DNA from: Symsagittifera roscoffensis
Taxonomy: Eukaryota; Xenacoelomorpha; Acoela; Convolutidae
DNA length: 64,000 nt
Reading direction: 5' to 3'
Assembly (NCBI RefSeq): GCF_963678635.1
Contig: NC_087062.1
Location: 91,923,845 to 91,987,844, forward strand
Shown: positions 37,321 to 46,561 of the stretch, one piece after another
Layout: every line of letters begins with the position of its first letter
Numbering within the stretch: position 1 is the first letter of the stretch
The notes under the pieces: generated by a model
Seen by the model: the letters and a program-made list of their open reading frames with translations, nothing else
The model's database searches: none
Told to the model about the DNA's origin: nothing
Position numbers and translations under genes: made by a program

Positions 37321-38254
37321 AGGAATGTATAGAACGTATGTATATATAAAATTTTCAAATCTTGCAATTTTTTGGCCTTTTAACAGATCAACAGACTTAA
37401 ACATGAGCCAAATGAAATTTCTTAAGCATTTTAACCTACGGTATAGCTTAAACGTGCAAAAACATTTTCGTTAAATATGCAAAAAATAATATGTTGAAAA
37501 AAATTAAACATGCAAAAATAGGTACTTCTTAAACACGTCAACATAGGGACTTCTTAAACATGTGTCACGTGAAACGCCAATTAAATAATAGATAGATAGA
37601 TTCTGCTTATAATAATAAATTGATTTTGAAATTATTATCATAAACGAACTAAAAAGCCGAAAATTGATTTAAACAGGGAATACCTAATAAAACATTAGGA
37701 AAATAAGCCGACAGAATTAAAGCCGCACGATCTCAGTGCCGAAAATCTACAAAAAAATTTCGAATCTGATAAAAGAAAAAAGCAACTCGTAACGTAAACA
37801 CAAGGGCAATAGATTAACCATGCTGATTAATTAATCATGCTGATTACCGTTTGACCATTCTGTGACCAAAAACAATTTCGGGGGGAAAAGTCTTGATTGA
37901 ACCCTAAATATCAGATATGAGGGGGTATTTTTTTGGTCAAAATTGTAACCCTTTGCCTGAGCAGAAAAATTTATTGAAAAAAATATTACTGCCCCTTTTC
38001 GCCTCATAATACACGCACGCACACAAAAAATTTTGATCCCAAAACGAAAAGGCCACTAGGTCGATATAAATTGAGCCGAAACTTGAGCCGATATAAAGAC
38101 AAACGTAAAAACCGAAATTCTTACAAATCGAGTTGGTAAAATTACAACCAATGTACAACCAATGTAGATTCGGCCGGATTTTTTAAAATGCTAAGACACT
38201 TCAAATAACTACAGTGAACATTGTTTACAAATAAAAAGAGATTCTTAGATGGGG
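37321..38254. other. Intergenic, nothing recognised
   Basis: A/T-rich sequence between the satellite and a SINE. Scattered AAGCCGACAGAA-like words match the SINE tail but make no complete copy. Confidence 0.4.
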
Positions 38255-38412
38255 CATCTAAGCCGACAAAACAGGCAGACTAACAGGCCGAAATTTTTTT
38301 GAACCGGAATATTTAACATTTGAAAAAAAAAACAAGTCCTAGTCAGCTTCGAACCCAGGACGTATTCATTACCTTTGGAAGTATTCGTTACCTTTGCCGT
38401 CCGAGGCTTATT
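38255..38412 (-). repeat. tRNA-derived SINE copy 3
   Basis: Minus strand: GGTTCGAAGCTGACTAGGAC as B-box region, a T-run, then GTCTGCCTGTTTTGTCGGCT, collinear with copies at 1557 and 1912. The head contains a local duplication (AAAGGTAACGAATACTTCC / AAAGGTAATGAATAC). Confidence 0.5.
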
Positions 38413-38875
38413 CGTTAATTCGAGGATAAATAATCGTTACCTTTGCAGTTTCGTTAAATCCAGGAACTTGAATTCACTGAATTCTAAAGAAACTTGAATT
38501 CATTAGGATCTAAGGTATCACCAGGAGTCCAGATGAGTCCTGTGAGCAAAATTGATTATGGGAAAAAAGTCTATTAACCGATTGCATTAACCTTGACCAT
38601 CGCAAGGATAATAATGAGCATGGGTGGCACGTCGTTACTGCTAATACAAGAACTCCGTTGGTAACTCTTGCTCCTAATTTTATTTTTCTTCCGTATGATC
38701 TTTTCACCCAACCACTGTTTACCAATATTTAAATGTTATTTAACCGTTTCCATGAAACAGATTGCTTTACATCATCTACAATCTAATTTGAACACAACTT
38801 TGAGTTTGAGCTCTCCCAAAAAAAGTTGAATTGATGATTGCAAGCATGTTTTTAATTTTCCGGGTCGTGGACAAT

Positions 38876-39056
38876 ACTTGCTCGTTAATGACAGATAGAT
38901 ACCACGCATTTTCTTAGCCAACGCTTTAAGTCAGTAATATAAGGTGGGAGAATATTAGAGGGAGACGACAGGAGCAAGGGCGTTACTTGCTCGTTAATGA
39001 TAGATACCACGCATTTTCTTAGCAAACGCTTGAAGTCAGTAATATAAGGTGGGAGA
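38876..39056 (+). repeat. Direct duplication next to the first LTR
   Basis: Two near-identical 72-76 bp copies (38876-38951 and 38985-39056) beginning ACTTGCTCGTTAATGA and ending ATATAAGGTGGGAGA. The second ends exactly at the LTR start. Confidence 0.85.
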
Positions 39057-39441
39057 TGTGACATTCGACCAGAATGGACAAAATGCAATCTCTGCAGTCT
39101 AGGAATTTTTAGCAGCGAACCTTCCGAGTTAGTGATTTTGAAGGATTAACGACGTTATTCGGATGATTAGTAGAACGGTGAAGGTCAAGATATTCTGGTA
39201 TTTTGAAATTTTAAATTTTCGAAGTGATGACGTAACAATTCTGAGAAACGTCAGAAACGGCCATTTTGGCAGAAAAGCTAGAAAGCGACACAACAACGAT
39301 AATTGCGCTGACGAAGACAACGAATTTTGTGATAAAAAACCACAGAGAGAAACAGAAGTAACAGAGACCGCTCCGAGTTGCAACTATTGTGTCGCTACAA
39401 TAGCTGCAAGGCAGTTGCTAACAGTGAGGGGTGGAGACCAG

Positions 39442-39507
39442 CCTTCCGGATTACAGAGAAATCAAGTTGAACGTGCTTGGTTCAGTGGATTCGAGAATCC
39501 GGAGGGG
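39442..39507 (+). other. LTR hairpin 1
   Basis: Arms CCTTCCGGATT and AATCCGGAGGGG pair over 11 bp around a loop of about 43 nt. The LTR 2 copy is at 42441-42506. Homologous in arms and loop to hairpin 4 (41217-41282). Confidence 0.7.
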
Positions 39508-40130
39508 TTTCGGGACTGAAACTTATATCATTTTATATGAACTTTTAGCATCCCTGTCATGTCCTGAATTGAATTTAATTAACATCCGAATTCATTCTAC
39601 TAAGACGAGAAGCTAGGAGTAGGGGGAAAGGGTTGATCCATCTTCGATGGAGATGATGATTTTTATCTACTGAACAAAAACAAAAATAATTCAATAAATA
39701 GCAGTAGCCCTGTTTTTAGGAATGACCTCGTGGTCTGGGGATACTGAGATCCAGCCATGAGCTCACTAACTTTGCATGTAATTAAGTTAACTTGAGCGTT
39801 CTGGTCGAAGCCGGAGAGCAGTAACGTTTTTGTCGACCCGATGTTAGAAAGACCACCGAAAGTACTGGCTTGGTAGAGACGGTGAAAAGCATGTAAAGCT
39901 CTGTTTAGACGTTGGCCAGTCGTCTTAGGACTTAGTTTTATTTTCCGTCGATATGTATCTTCCGGGCGAATGTTACATAGATGTTTTTATGGCGCTCCTG
40001 GGTGTTATTCTTTTTTAACATCATGACCGGCAGAACCGTTAACGAGCACTCCGCGCCGAGCGGATGCTCACTTTAACGCCCTTAATAGGCCAAAACCGCC
40101 GGGGCGGAAGGGTAGTTCGGAACGCGGAAG

Positions 40131-40197
40131 CCTTCCGGATTACCGTGAATAGCTTTTTAACCTAGTTAAAACCGAATATTCACGAATCAGGAAGGGT
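40131..40197 (+). other. LTR hairpin 2 (longest stem)
   Basis: CCTTCCGGATTACCGTGAAT pairs with ATTCACG-AATC-GGAAGG, an imperfect stem of about 18 bp. The LTR 2 copy at 43121-43187 has one stem change. Confidence 0.7.
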
Positions 40198-40738
40198 GGG
40201 GGGATCGGCCATTCCCTCGTTCCCTGAGAGATTCGTGACCAAAAACACTTAAAGATATATATAAAACCAAACAAAAAGTAGTATAGTACCCAAGAAAAAC
40301 TAAAAACAAAAAAAATTAAAACCAAAAACAGTAAAAAAAAAAGAAAAAAATCAGTAGAAATCATCCCCCCAGACAAGATGTGATCCGACCCTCCCGTTTG
40401 TTGTTGATAGATATATTGTTGTTACAGGCATTTATATCAGTCAGAATTGTTACGACCAGTTTTGTAGCCCGTTTGTGAGGCTTGTACTGTAGGGTCATTT
40501 GAGCATTTAAGCACGTTAATGATAAATTGCGCTCAATCCGGAAGGGTCAGCTGATTTGCGCTCAATTCGGAAGGGTCTTGGGAGAAGACTGATCCGGCAA
40601 GCAGTACAAGGAGCAACAAGAAGGGGCTCAACGACAACAACAATCGACTGTTGGGTATCGTTAACAAGTTTTGTATCCCTTTTGTTACAAAAATTAAGAT
40701 AGTAATCTGTGGGGGGCTCGACAGTGCTGCACTGTAGT

Positions 40739-40808
40739 GACCCTTCACCGAACTGCGAATATCCGAGTTAAGCACCTAAATTCGGATATTAAACTAACCC
40801 GGAGGGGT
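40739..40808 (+). other. LTR hairpin 3
   Basis: Outer words GACCCTTC and CCGGAGGGGT enclose a perfect inner stem AATATCCGA / TCGGATATT. The LTR 2 copy is at about 43733-43802. Confidence 0.65.
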
Positions 40809-41216
40809 ATAGTATTACTAATATTATACTTATATAGCCTATATTAATACTCCTATATCGTTTTTCAGCGAAAAACACAGAAAGCAGACCGGTTGTTAGG
40901 GTCAAAATAGCGATATTTTGATCCCCACACAAATCGCGATTTTTGAGATATCGATATTTTTTGAAACGGAAAAAAGCGTTGAATTAGTGTGTTACATCGT
41001 AACTGCACTACTATAATAGATAGAACCGGTTAAGTTTAGTTCGGAAGTGGTTGGAACTATTTTGGAACCAAAAACCGAATTTTCGTGATTTTTGAGAAAA
41101 CGGAACACTATTAATTCAGAAAATTTTTTGAAATTTTTGAGTTAGGACAGTAAAAATAGTTGTTCGGACAACGTCCACTAGTGAATCTACAAGTTTTAAA
41201 ACCCGCTTCCCGAAAG

Positions 41217-41282
41217 CCTTCCGGGTTGCAGAGAAATCGAACTTAACGTGTTTGATTTGGTGGATTCATCAATCCGGAGGGG
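41217..41282 (+). other. LTR hairpin 4, adjacent to the primer site
   Basis: Arms CCTTCCGGGTT and AATCCGGAGGGG. It ends four bases before the putative LTR end. The LTR 2 copy (44210-44276) has A in place of G in the 5' arm. Confidence 0.65.
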
Positions 41283-41286
41283 TCCA

Positions 41287-41296
41287 GGTAGCAGAG
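41287..41296 (+). promoter_or_regulatory. Putative primer binding site (initiator tRNA-Met), LTR copy 1
   Basis: GGTAGCAGAG matches ten of the eleven bases of TGGTAGCAGAG, the complement of the metazoan initiator tRNA-Met 3' end, and lies directly after the LTR. The copy after LTR 2 (44280-44289) is GGTAGCATAG. Confidence 0.55.
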
Positions 41297-42073
41297 TTTT
41301 TCGCAAATTTTTTCAACTAAAGCGTTTTAGATCGGGTTTTTTGCATTGAACTAGAAGAGTATAGGCCTTTTGAGCTCGGATCGTGTGTGTGAAAAGACTC
41401 AAGTGAGAAACCAAGCAACCATGTTGTAATTGAAAACTGAAACATTTAGTTGAGTTTTGAAATTGTTGCATTTATAAATTTGCTTTTTGATTTTAGTTGA
41501 GTGGCTTTAGAGACATTTACTTACTATTTATTTAGAAAGGCTTAAGTAAAGGATTATATTTAAATATTCCAGCCTACATGACTGTTTTTAATCAGCAAGG
41601 AGAACTGATCACATTGTGGTGACATGAAAGGCTTGGGTAATCTCTCGAAGAGGGAGATTGTTTCATTGTTCTTTCTAACCACAAAGTTTCTTAGTTTTAA
41701 TATTCAGGATAATAACAAGCGAGATTCCCGAAGGGAGGAAGCATAGTAGGATAATTTTAGCTTGTTGGTTGGCAGGACTGTCCTGCAAACCAACACCTTT
41801 TAAATCTAGGAGAGAAAGTTTTTAATCAGGACACTGACATTGGAAGTCGCAAAATATGTTTTATCTTAGGTCATATCCTCAATGTGCAGATTGATGAAAG
41901 AATTTGAAGGCTATAGTGAGGTAGTATGATGCCATTTATATTCTGCAGTGAGTCGATGTGACGTGGATAAAAGTAATTTCGTGCATTTTGTAATTTCTGT
42001 TCGATGACACTGTACCTATTTTACGAACGTTGCGAGATTCAATGAGGACATTGAACGGACTGTCCGGGGAGTA
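41297..42073 (+). mobile_element. Internally deleted element: leader remnant fused to 3' UTR
   Basis: 41297-41382 matches the leader after LTR 2 (44290-44375). From about 41385 to 41836 it matches the 3' UTR after the last ORF (63135-63583), and it continues to the LTR 2 border. The whole coding region between these points is missing, so LTR 1 - remnant - LTR 2 is one deleted element or a deleted arm of a tandem. Confidence 0.8.
42061..42073 (+). promoter_or_regulatory. Polypurine-tract region before LTR 2
   Basis: TGTCCGGGGAGTA lies directly before the LTR start TGTGACA, the expected place for the plus-strand primer. The same word precedes the inverted LTR fragment at 63832-63844 and occurs four times inside pol. 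Confidence 0.6.
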
Positions 42074-44279
42074 TGTGACATTCGACCAGAATGGACAAAA
42101 AGCAATCTCTGCAGTCTAGGAAGTTTTAGCAGCGAACCTTCCGAGTTAGTGATTTTGAAGGATTAGTAGAACGGTGAAGGTCAAGATATTCTGGTATTTT
42201 GAAATTTTAAATTTTCGAAGTGATGACGTAACAATTCTGAGAAACGTCAGAAACGGCCATTTTGGCAGAAAAGCTAGAAAGCGACACAACAACGATAGTT
42301 GCGCTGACGAAGACAACTAAGATTGTGATAAAAAACCACAGAGAGAAACAGAAGTAACAGAGACCGCTCCGAGTTGCAACTATTGTGTCGCTACAATAGC
42401 TGCAAGGCAGTTGCTAAGAACAGTGAGGGGTGGAGACCAACCTTCCGGATTACAGAGAAATCAAGTTTAACGTGCTTGATTCAGTGGATTCGAGAATCCG
42501 GAGGGGTTTCGGGACTGAAACTTTTATCATTTTATATGAACTTTTAGCTTCCCTGTCATGTCCTGAATTGAATTTAATTAACATTCAAATTCATTCTACT
42601 AAGATGAGAAGCTAGGAGTTGGGGGAAAGGGTTGATCCATCTTCGATGGAGATGATGATTTTTATCTACTGAACAAAAACAAAAATAATTCAATAAATAG
42701 TAGTAGCCCTGTTTTTAGGAGTGACCTCGTGGTCTGGGGATACTGAGATCCAGCCATGAGCTCACTAACTTTGCATGTAATTAAGTTAACTTGAGCGTCC
42801 TGGTCGAAGCCGGAGAGCAGTAACGTTTTTGTCGACCCGATGTTAGAAAGACCACCGAAAGTACTGGCTTGGTAGAGACGGTGAAAAGCATGTAAAGCTC
42901 TGTTTAGACGTTGGCCAGTCGTCTTAGGACTTAGTTTTATTTTCCGTCGATATGTTTCATCCGGGCGAATGTTACATAGATGTTTTTATGGCGCTCCTGG
43001 GTGTTATTCTTTTTTAACATCATGACCGTTAACGAGCACTCCGCGCCGAGCGGATGCTCACATTAACGCCCTTAATAGGCCTAAACCGCCGGGGCAGAAG
43101 GGTAGTTCGGAACGCGGAAGCCTTCCGGATTACCGTGAATAGCTTTTTAACCTAGTTAAGACCGAAAATTCACGAATCAGGAAGGGTGGGGGGATCGGCC
43201 ATTCCCTCGTTCCCTGAGAGGTTTGTGACCAAAAACACTTAAAGATATATATAAAACCAAACAAAAAGTAGTATAGTACCCAAGAAAAACAAAAAACATA
43301 AAAAAATAACCGAAAAAACCAAAAACAGTAAAAAAGTAAAAAATCAGTAGAAATCATCCCCGCAGACAAGATGTGATCCGATCCTCCCGTTTGTTGTTGA
43401 TAGATATATTGTTGTTACAGGCATTTATATCAGTCAGGATCGTTACGACCAGTTTTGTAGCCCGTTTGTGAGGCTTGTACTGTAGGGTCATTTGAGCATT
43501 TAAGCACGTTAATGATAAATTGCGCTCAATCCGGAAGGGTCAGCTGATTTGCGCTCAATTCGGAAGGGTCTTGGGAGAAGACTGATCCGGCAAGCAGTAC
43601 AAGGAGCAACAAGAAGGGGCTCAACGACAACCACAATCAACTTTTGGGTATCGTTAACAAGTTTTGTATCCCTTTTGGTACAAAAAGTAAGATAGTAATC
43701 TGTGGGGGGCTCGACAGTGCTGCACTGTAGTGACCCTTCACCGAACTGCGAATATCCGAGTAAAGCACCTTAATTCGGATATTAAACAAACCCGGAGGGG
43801 TATAGTATTACTACTCTTATTACTTATATAGCCTATATTAATACTCTTATACCGTTTTTCAGTGAAAAACACAGAAAGCAGACTGGTTTTTAGGGTCAAA
43901 ATAGCGATATTTTGATCCCCCCACAAGTCGCGATTTTTGAGATATCGATACTTTTTGACACGGAAAAAAGCACTAAAGTGGTTTGTTACATCGTAACTGC
44001 ACTACCATAATAGATAGAACCGGTTAAGTCTAGTTCGGAAGTGGTTGGAACTATTTTGTAACCAAAAACCGAATTTTCGTGATTTTTGAGAAAACGGAAC
44101 ACTATTAATTCAGAAAATTTTTGAAATTTTTGAGTTAGGACAGTAAAAATAGTTGTCCGGACAACGTCCACTAGTGAATCTACAAGTTTTAAAACCCGCT
44201 TCCCGAAAGCCTTCCAGGTTGCAGAGAAATCGAACTTAACGTGTTTGATTTGGTGGATTCATCAATCCGGAGGGGTACA
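42074..44279 (+). mobile_element. LTR copy 2 (2206 bp)
   Basis: 5' LTR of the long element, collinear with 39057-41286, with scattered substitutions and small indels. Candidate AATAAA at 42692-42697. The high similarity to copy 1 suggests relatively recent duplication. Confidence 0.85.
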
Positions 44280-44289
44280 GGTAGCATAG
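44280..44289 (+). promoter_or_regulatory. Primer binding site of the long element, mutated
   Basis: GGTAGCATAG, one base off the site after LTR copy 1. Confidence 0.5.
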
Positions 44290-45657
44290 TTTTTCGCAAA
44301 ATTTTTCAACTAAAGCGTTTTAGATCGGGTCTTTTGCATTGAACTAGAAGAGTATAGGCCTTTTGAGCTCGGATCAATAATTTTTAGGTCGAAAGGACCA
44401 GATTTGCGGAAAGTTAGGTGGAACCTATAAGAGAGAAATTTTTTGACTTTAAAAAAAAGACGTTTTTGTTAATAACTTTGGAACTACTGGGCATATCCAG
44501 TTGATCTTGGTACCAATAGATCAAAAATTAGCTGAGCTTACTGAGAGGGACAAAAGTTTTTCGGAAAAGTAAGCGTGAAAATTTTTTTTGAGATTGTTTT
44601 TAGCAAGTTCACCAATTTGGGAGGGTAGACCTTTCACGTTTTATAAATTTCTTTTAGAAAAGCCCTTATACCCCTACCAAAAGGTAATAGCGGTTGAATA
44701 AAGTAACTTTGGGCTGTTCTAGACGAAAAGGGAAGGCTAAAGGCACAGCAAAACCCTAATCGAGCCGAAGTTAGGCGAGCGATATGACCCTTCACCGTTA
44801 GCGTGAATTGTTAAATAAGAGGCTTAACTTCAATCCGGAAGGCTCTAGGAAAGCATTACATACCCCTTCCTAGTTAATTTAAAAAGCAAAATAGCATCGG
44901 AAAACGTATCCGGAGGGGTATAGGTTGAAAGAAGGAGATCTCCGAAAAGCTACTTTTACAAAACCAGAGGGCTCCCAATCCGGAGGGGTCAAAATTTTTT
45001 TTTCAAATTAGGAGGGGTCCGAATCCGGAGGGGTCTTATATTAACTAACTCAGAGGGGTCCTAATCCGGAGGGGTCTAAATTTTGTTAGTCCGGAAGGGT
45101 CCTATTTGTGCCAATCCGGATGGGTATTATTTTATTAAAGGACTTAGGTAGACGGAAGAAAGACTAAAGTGAGAGGTATTAGGTTATTAGCAGACAGGCT
45201 AGGAATCAGTGACTGCACTGGTAACTTGCCTTTCAATAAGAACCAGACCAAAACAAAACAGGTCCGAACTCGGATATTCGCCCGACTAAAAGTACAATAC
45301 ACATACGTTTTTTTTTATAGAGGTATTCATATTCTGTCATTATATATATATATATATATATTTTGTTCTTGATTTTAAATCTACATAAACTGTGCTTGAT
45401 TGGGTAGTGAGTACACTATCTTTTAAATTGACTGATAACATCATATTGTGCTAGTTTTCAAATCTTACGACCGATAATCGGTTAGTGTGAATAAATTATA
45501 TACAAACTGTACTCTGATAACATACAGGGATTCGTGGTCACTATTTTATGGAATCTTGTGAAATTTATTGTTTTGTGTCATTATTATTGGTAGTCAAACT
45601 ATAAGGTCACTAGCAATCCAATTGAGTGTATAGGCATTAAGAAGTGACAAATTGAGA
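44290..45657 (+). other. Long leader with GGAGGGGT array
   Basis: Untranslated leader of about 1.37 kb. From 44830 to 45130 there are nine variants of AATCCGGAGGGGTC (near 44836, 44911, 44981, 45011, 45025, 45051, 45066, 45091, 45116); the 5' partner word GACCCTTCACCG occurs once, near 44787. A (TA)n run of about 22 bp lies near 45341-45362. No long ORF before 45658. Confidence 0.7.
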
Positions 45658-46428
45658 ATGAGTCTAGACAAGTCAAGGATACCTAAACGAGGTAATAGCT
45701 CTAGGAAATTCATACCTGAAAAGCAAAGAAAAACGATGACCGACCCTTTTGTAGATTGGATCAAAGGGGAGACGGTTTCAGGCAGAATGGTTGAAACAAG
45801 GAGTCAGAAGACCGCAGAAGAGCGAAAAGAACTGTTAGAAGTGGAGGTCAATACGGACCATGCCATCAACGACAACCAGGAAGTACATGGACTGGAAGGG
45901 AGAGGCGGAAGGCTGGTGAGTGAATCTACTCCGGTAGAACAAGGCCATGATGTTGCCACTTCCACCGGGACATTGGATCGAGAGGAGATGTCGGAACTGT
46001 CCGACATCTCAACTGAAATAGCGGCAACTAGAAGATCTCCAACAGACAACACTACGATGGCAGGCGGAACTGAGAAACAAACAACGTCATCATCGTTCTC
46101 AGAAAGAATGAGGAACACCTTAGGAAACATCTTTCCATTCACCATGGGAGGGGGCGCAGGAAATGAAGGTGAATCCCAGGAGGAGGAGGACGAAGAAGAG
46201 CAAGTGGACTTTGGGTCTCAAGTCAGCCTCAATAATTCGACCCAGGAGAATGAGGCATACGTCGGAAGAGAGACTGGAACCATGGACAATTTTGGTGTAG
46301 TGAGAACGATAAGCAAAGAGGTAAACACACCGGGCCAGTCAAGAGACTTCGCGATTATGACAAATTCAGAGCTGCAAACTGGGGAGAATAGAAACAGAGG
46401 GCTTAGGCAACGCATTGGTGGATCCTGA
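45658..46428 (+). CDS. ORF1, acidic protein upstream of Gag
   Basis: ATG at 45658, TGA at 46426-46428, 256 codons. Hydrophilic, rich in Glu, Ser and Thr, with an acidic patch (QEEEDEEEQVD) and no recognised domain. It is in a different frame from Gag. Just before its stop the Gag frame opens (46397 on) and continues the same style of sequence until TGA 46505 and TAG 46535. ORF1 may therefore be the N-terminal part of Gag separated by a frameshift and two stops. Its function is unknown. Confidence 0.6.
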   Translation: MSLDKSRIPKRGNSSRKFIPEKQRKTMTDPFVDWIKGETVSGRMVETRSQKTAEERKELLEVEVNTDHAINDNQEVHGLEGRGGRLVSESTPVEQGHDVATSTGTLDREEMSELSDISTEIAATRRSPTDNTTMAGGTEKQTTSSSFSERMRNTLGNIFPFTMGGGAGNEGESQEEEDEEEQVDFGSQVSLNNSTQENEAYVGRETGTMDNFGVVRTISKEVNTPGQSRDFAIMTNSELQTGENRNRGLRQRIGGS

Positions 46429-46561
46429 GGTGGATAATGAAAAGACGTCGAGGCAGAGAGTCAAGGCCAGGATCTCGACCAGCACGAAGCTACCTGGGAC
46501 CGACTGACGCCACTCGTGGATAACGGGGCAGCACTAGAAGAACATCAAAGGAGGAAGACGT

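Larger units (their letters stand above)
39057..41286 (+). mobile_element. LTR copy 1 of a Ty3/Gypsy element (2230 bp)
   Basis: Starts TGTGACATTCGACC and ends ...GGGGTCCA, just before a sequence matching a Met-initiator primer binding site. It is almost identical to 42074-44279. AATAAA at 39693-39698 is a candidate polyadenylation signal. It contains at least four long hairpins with CCTTCC/GGAGGGG-type arms. The start is well defined by the copies at 42074 and (inverted) 63831; the end is inferred from the primer-site match. Confidence 0.8.

Noticed and set aside
39163-39519. 118-codon ORF within LTR copy 1
   Set aside because: The matching frame in LTR copy 2 is interrupted by a stop, so it is not conserved between copies.
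40140-43369. Hydrophobic minus-strand ORFs in both LTRs (about 40140-40376 and 43130-43369)
   Set aside because: Antisense of T/A-rich LTR sequence; Phe/Leu-rich by composition, and the two copies differ by frame-shifting indels.
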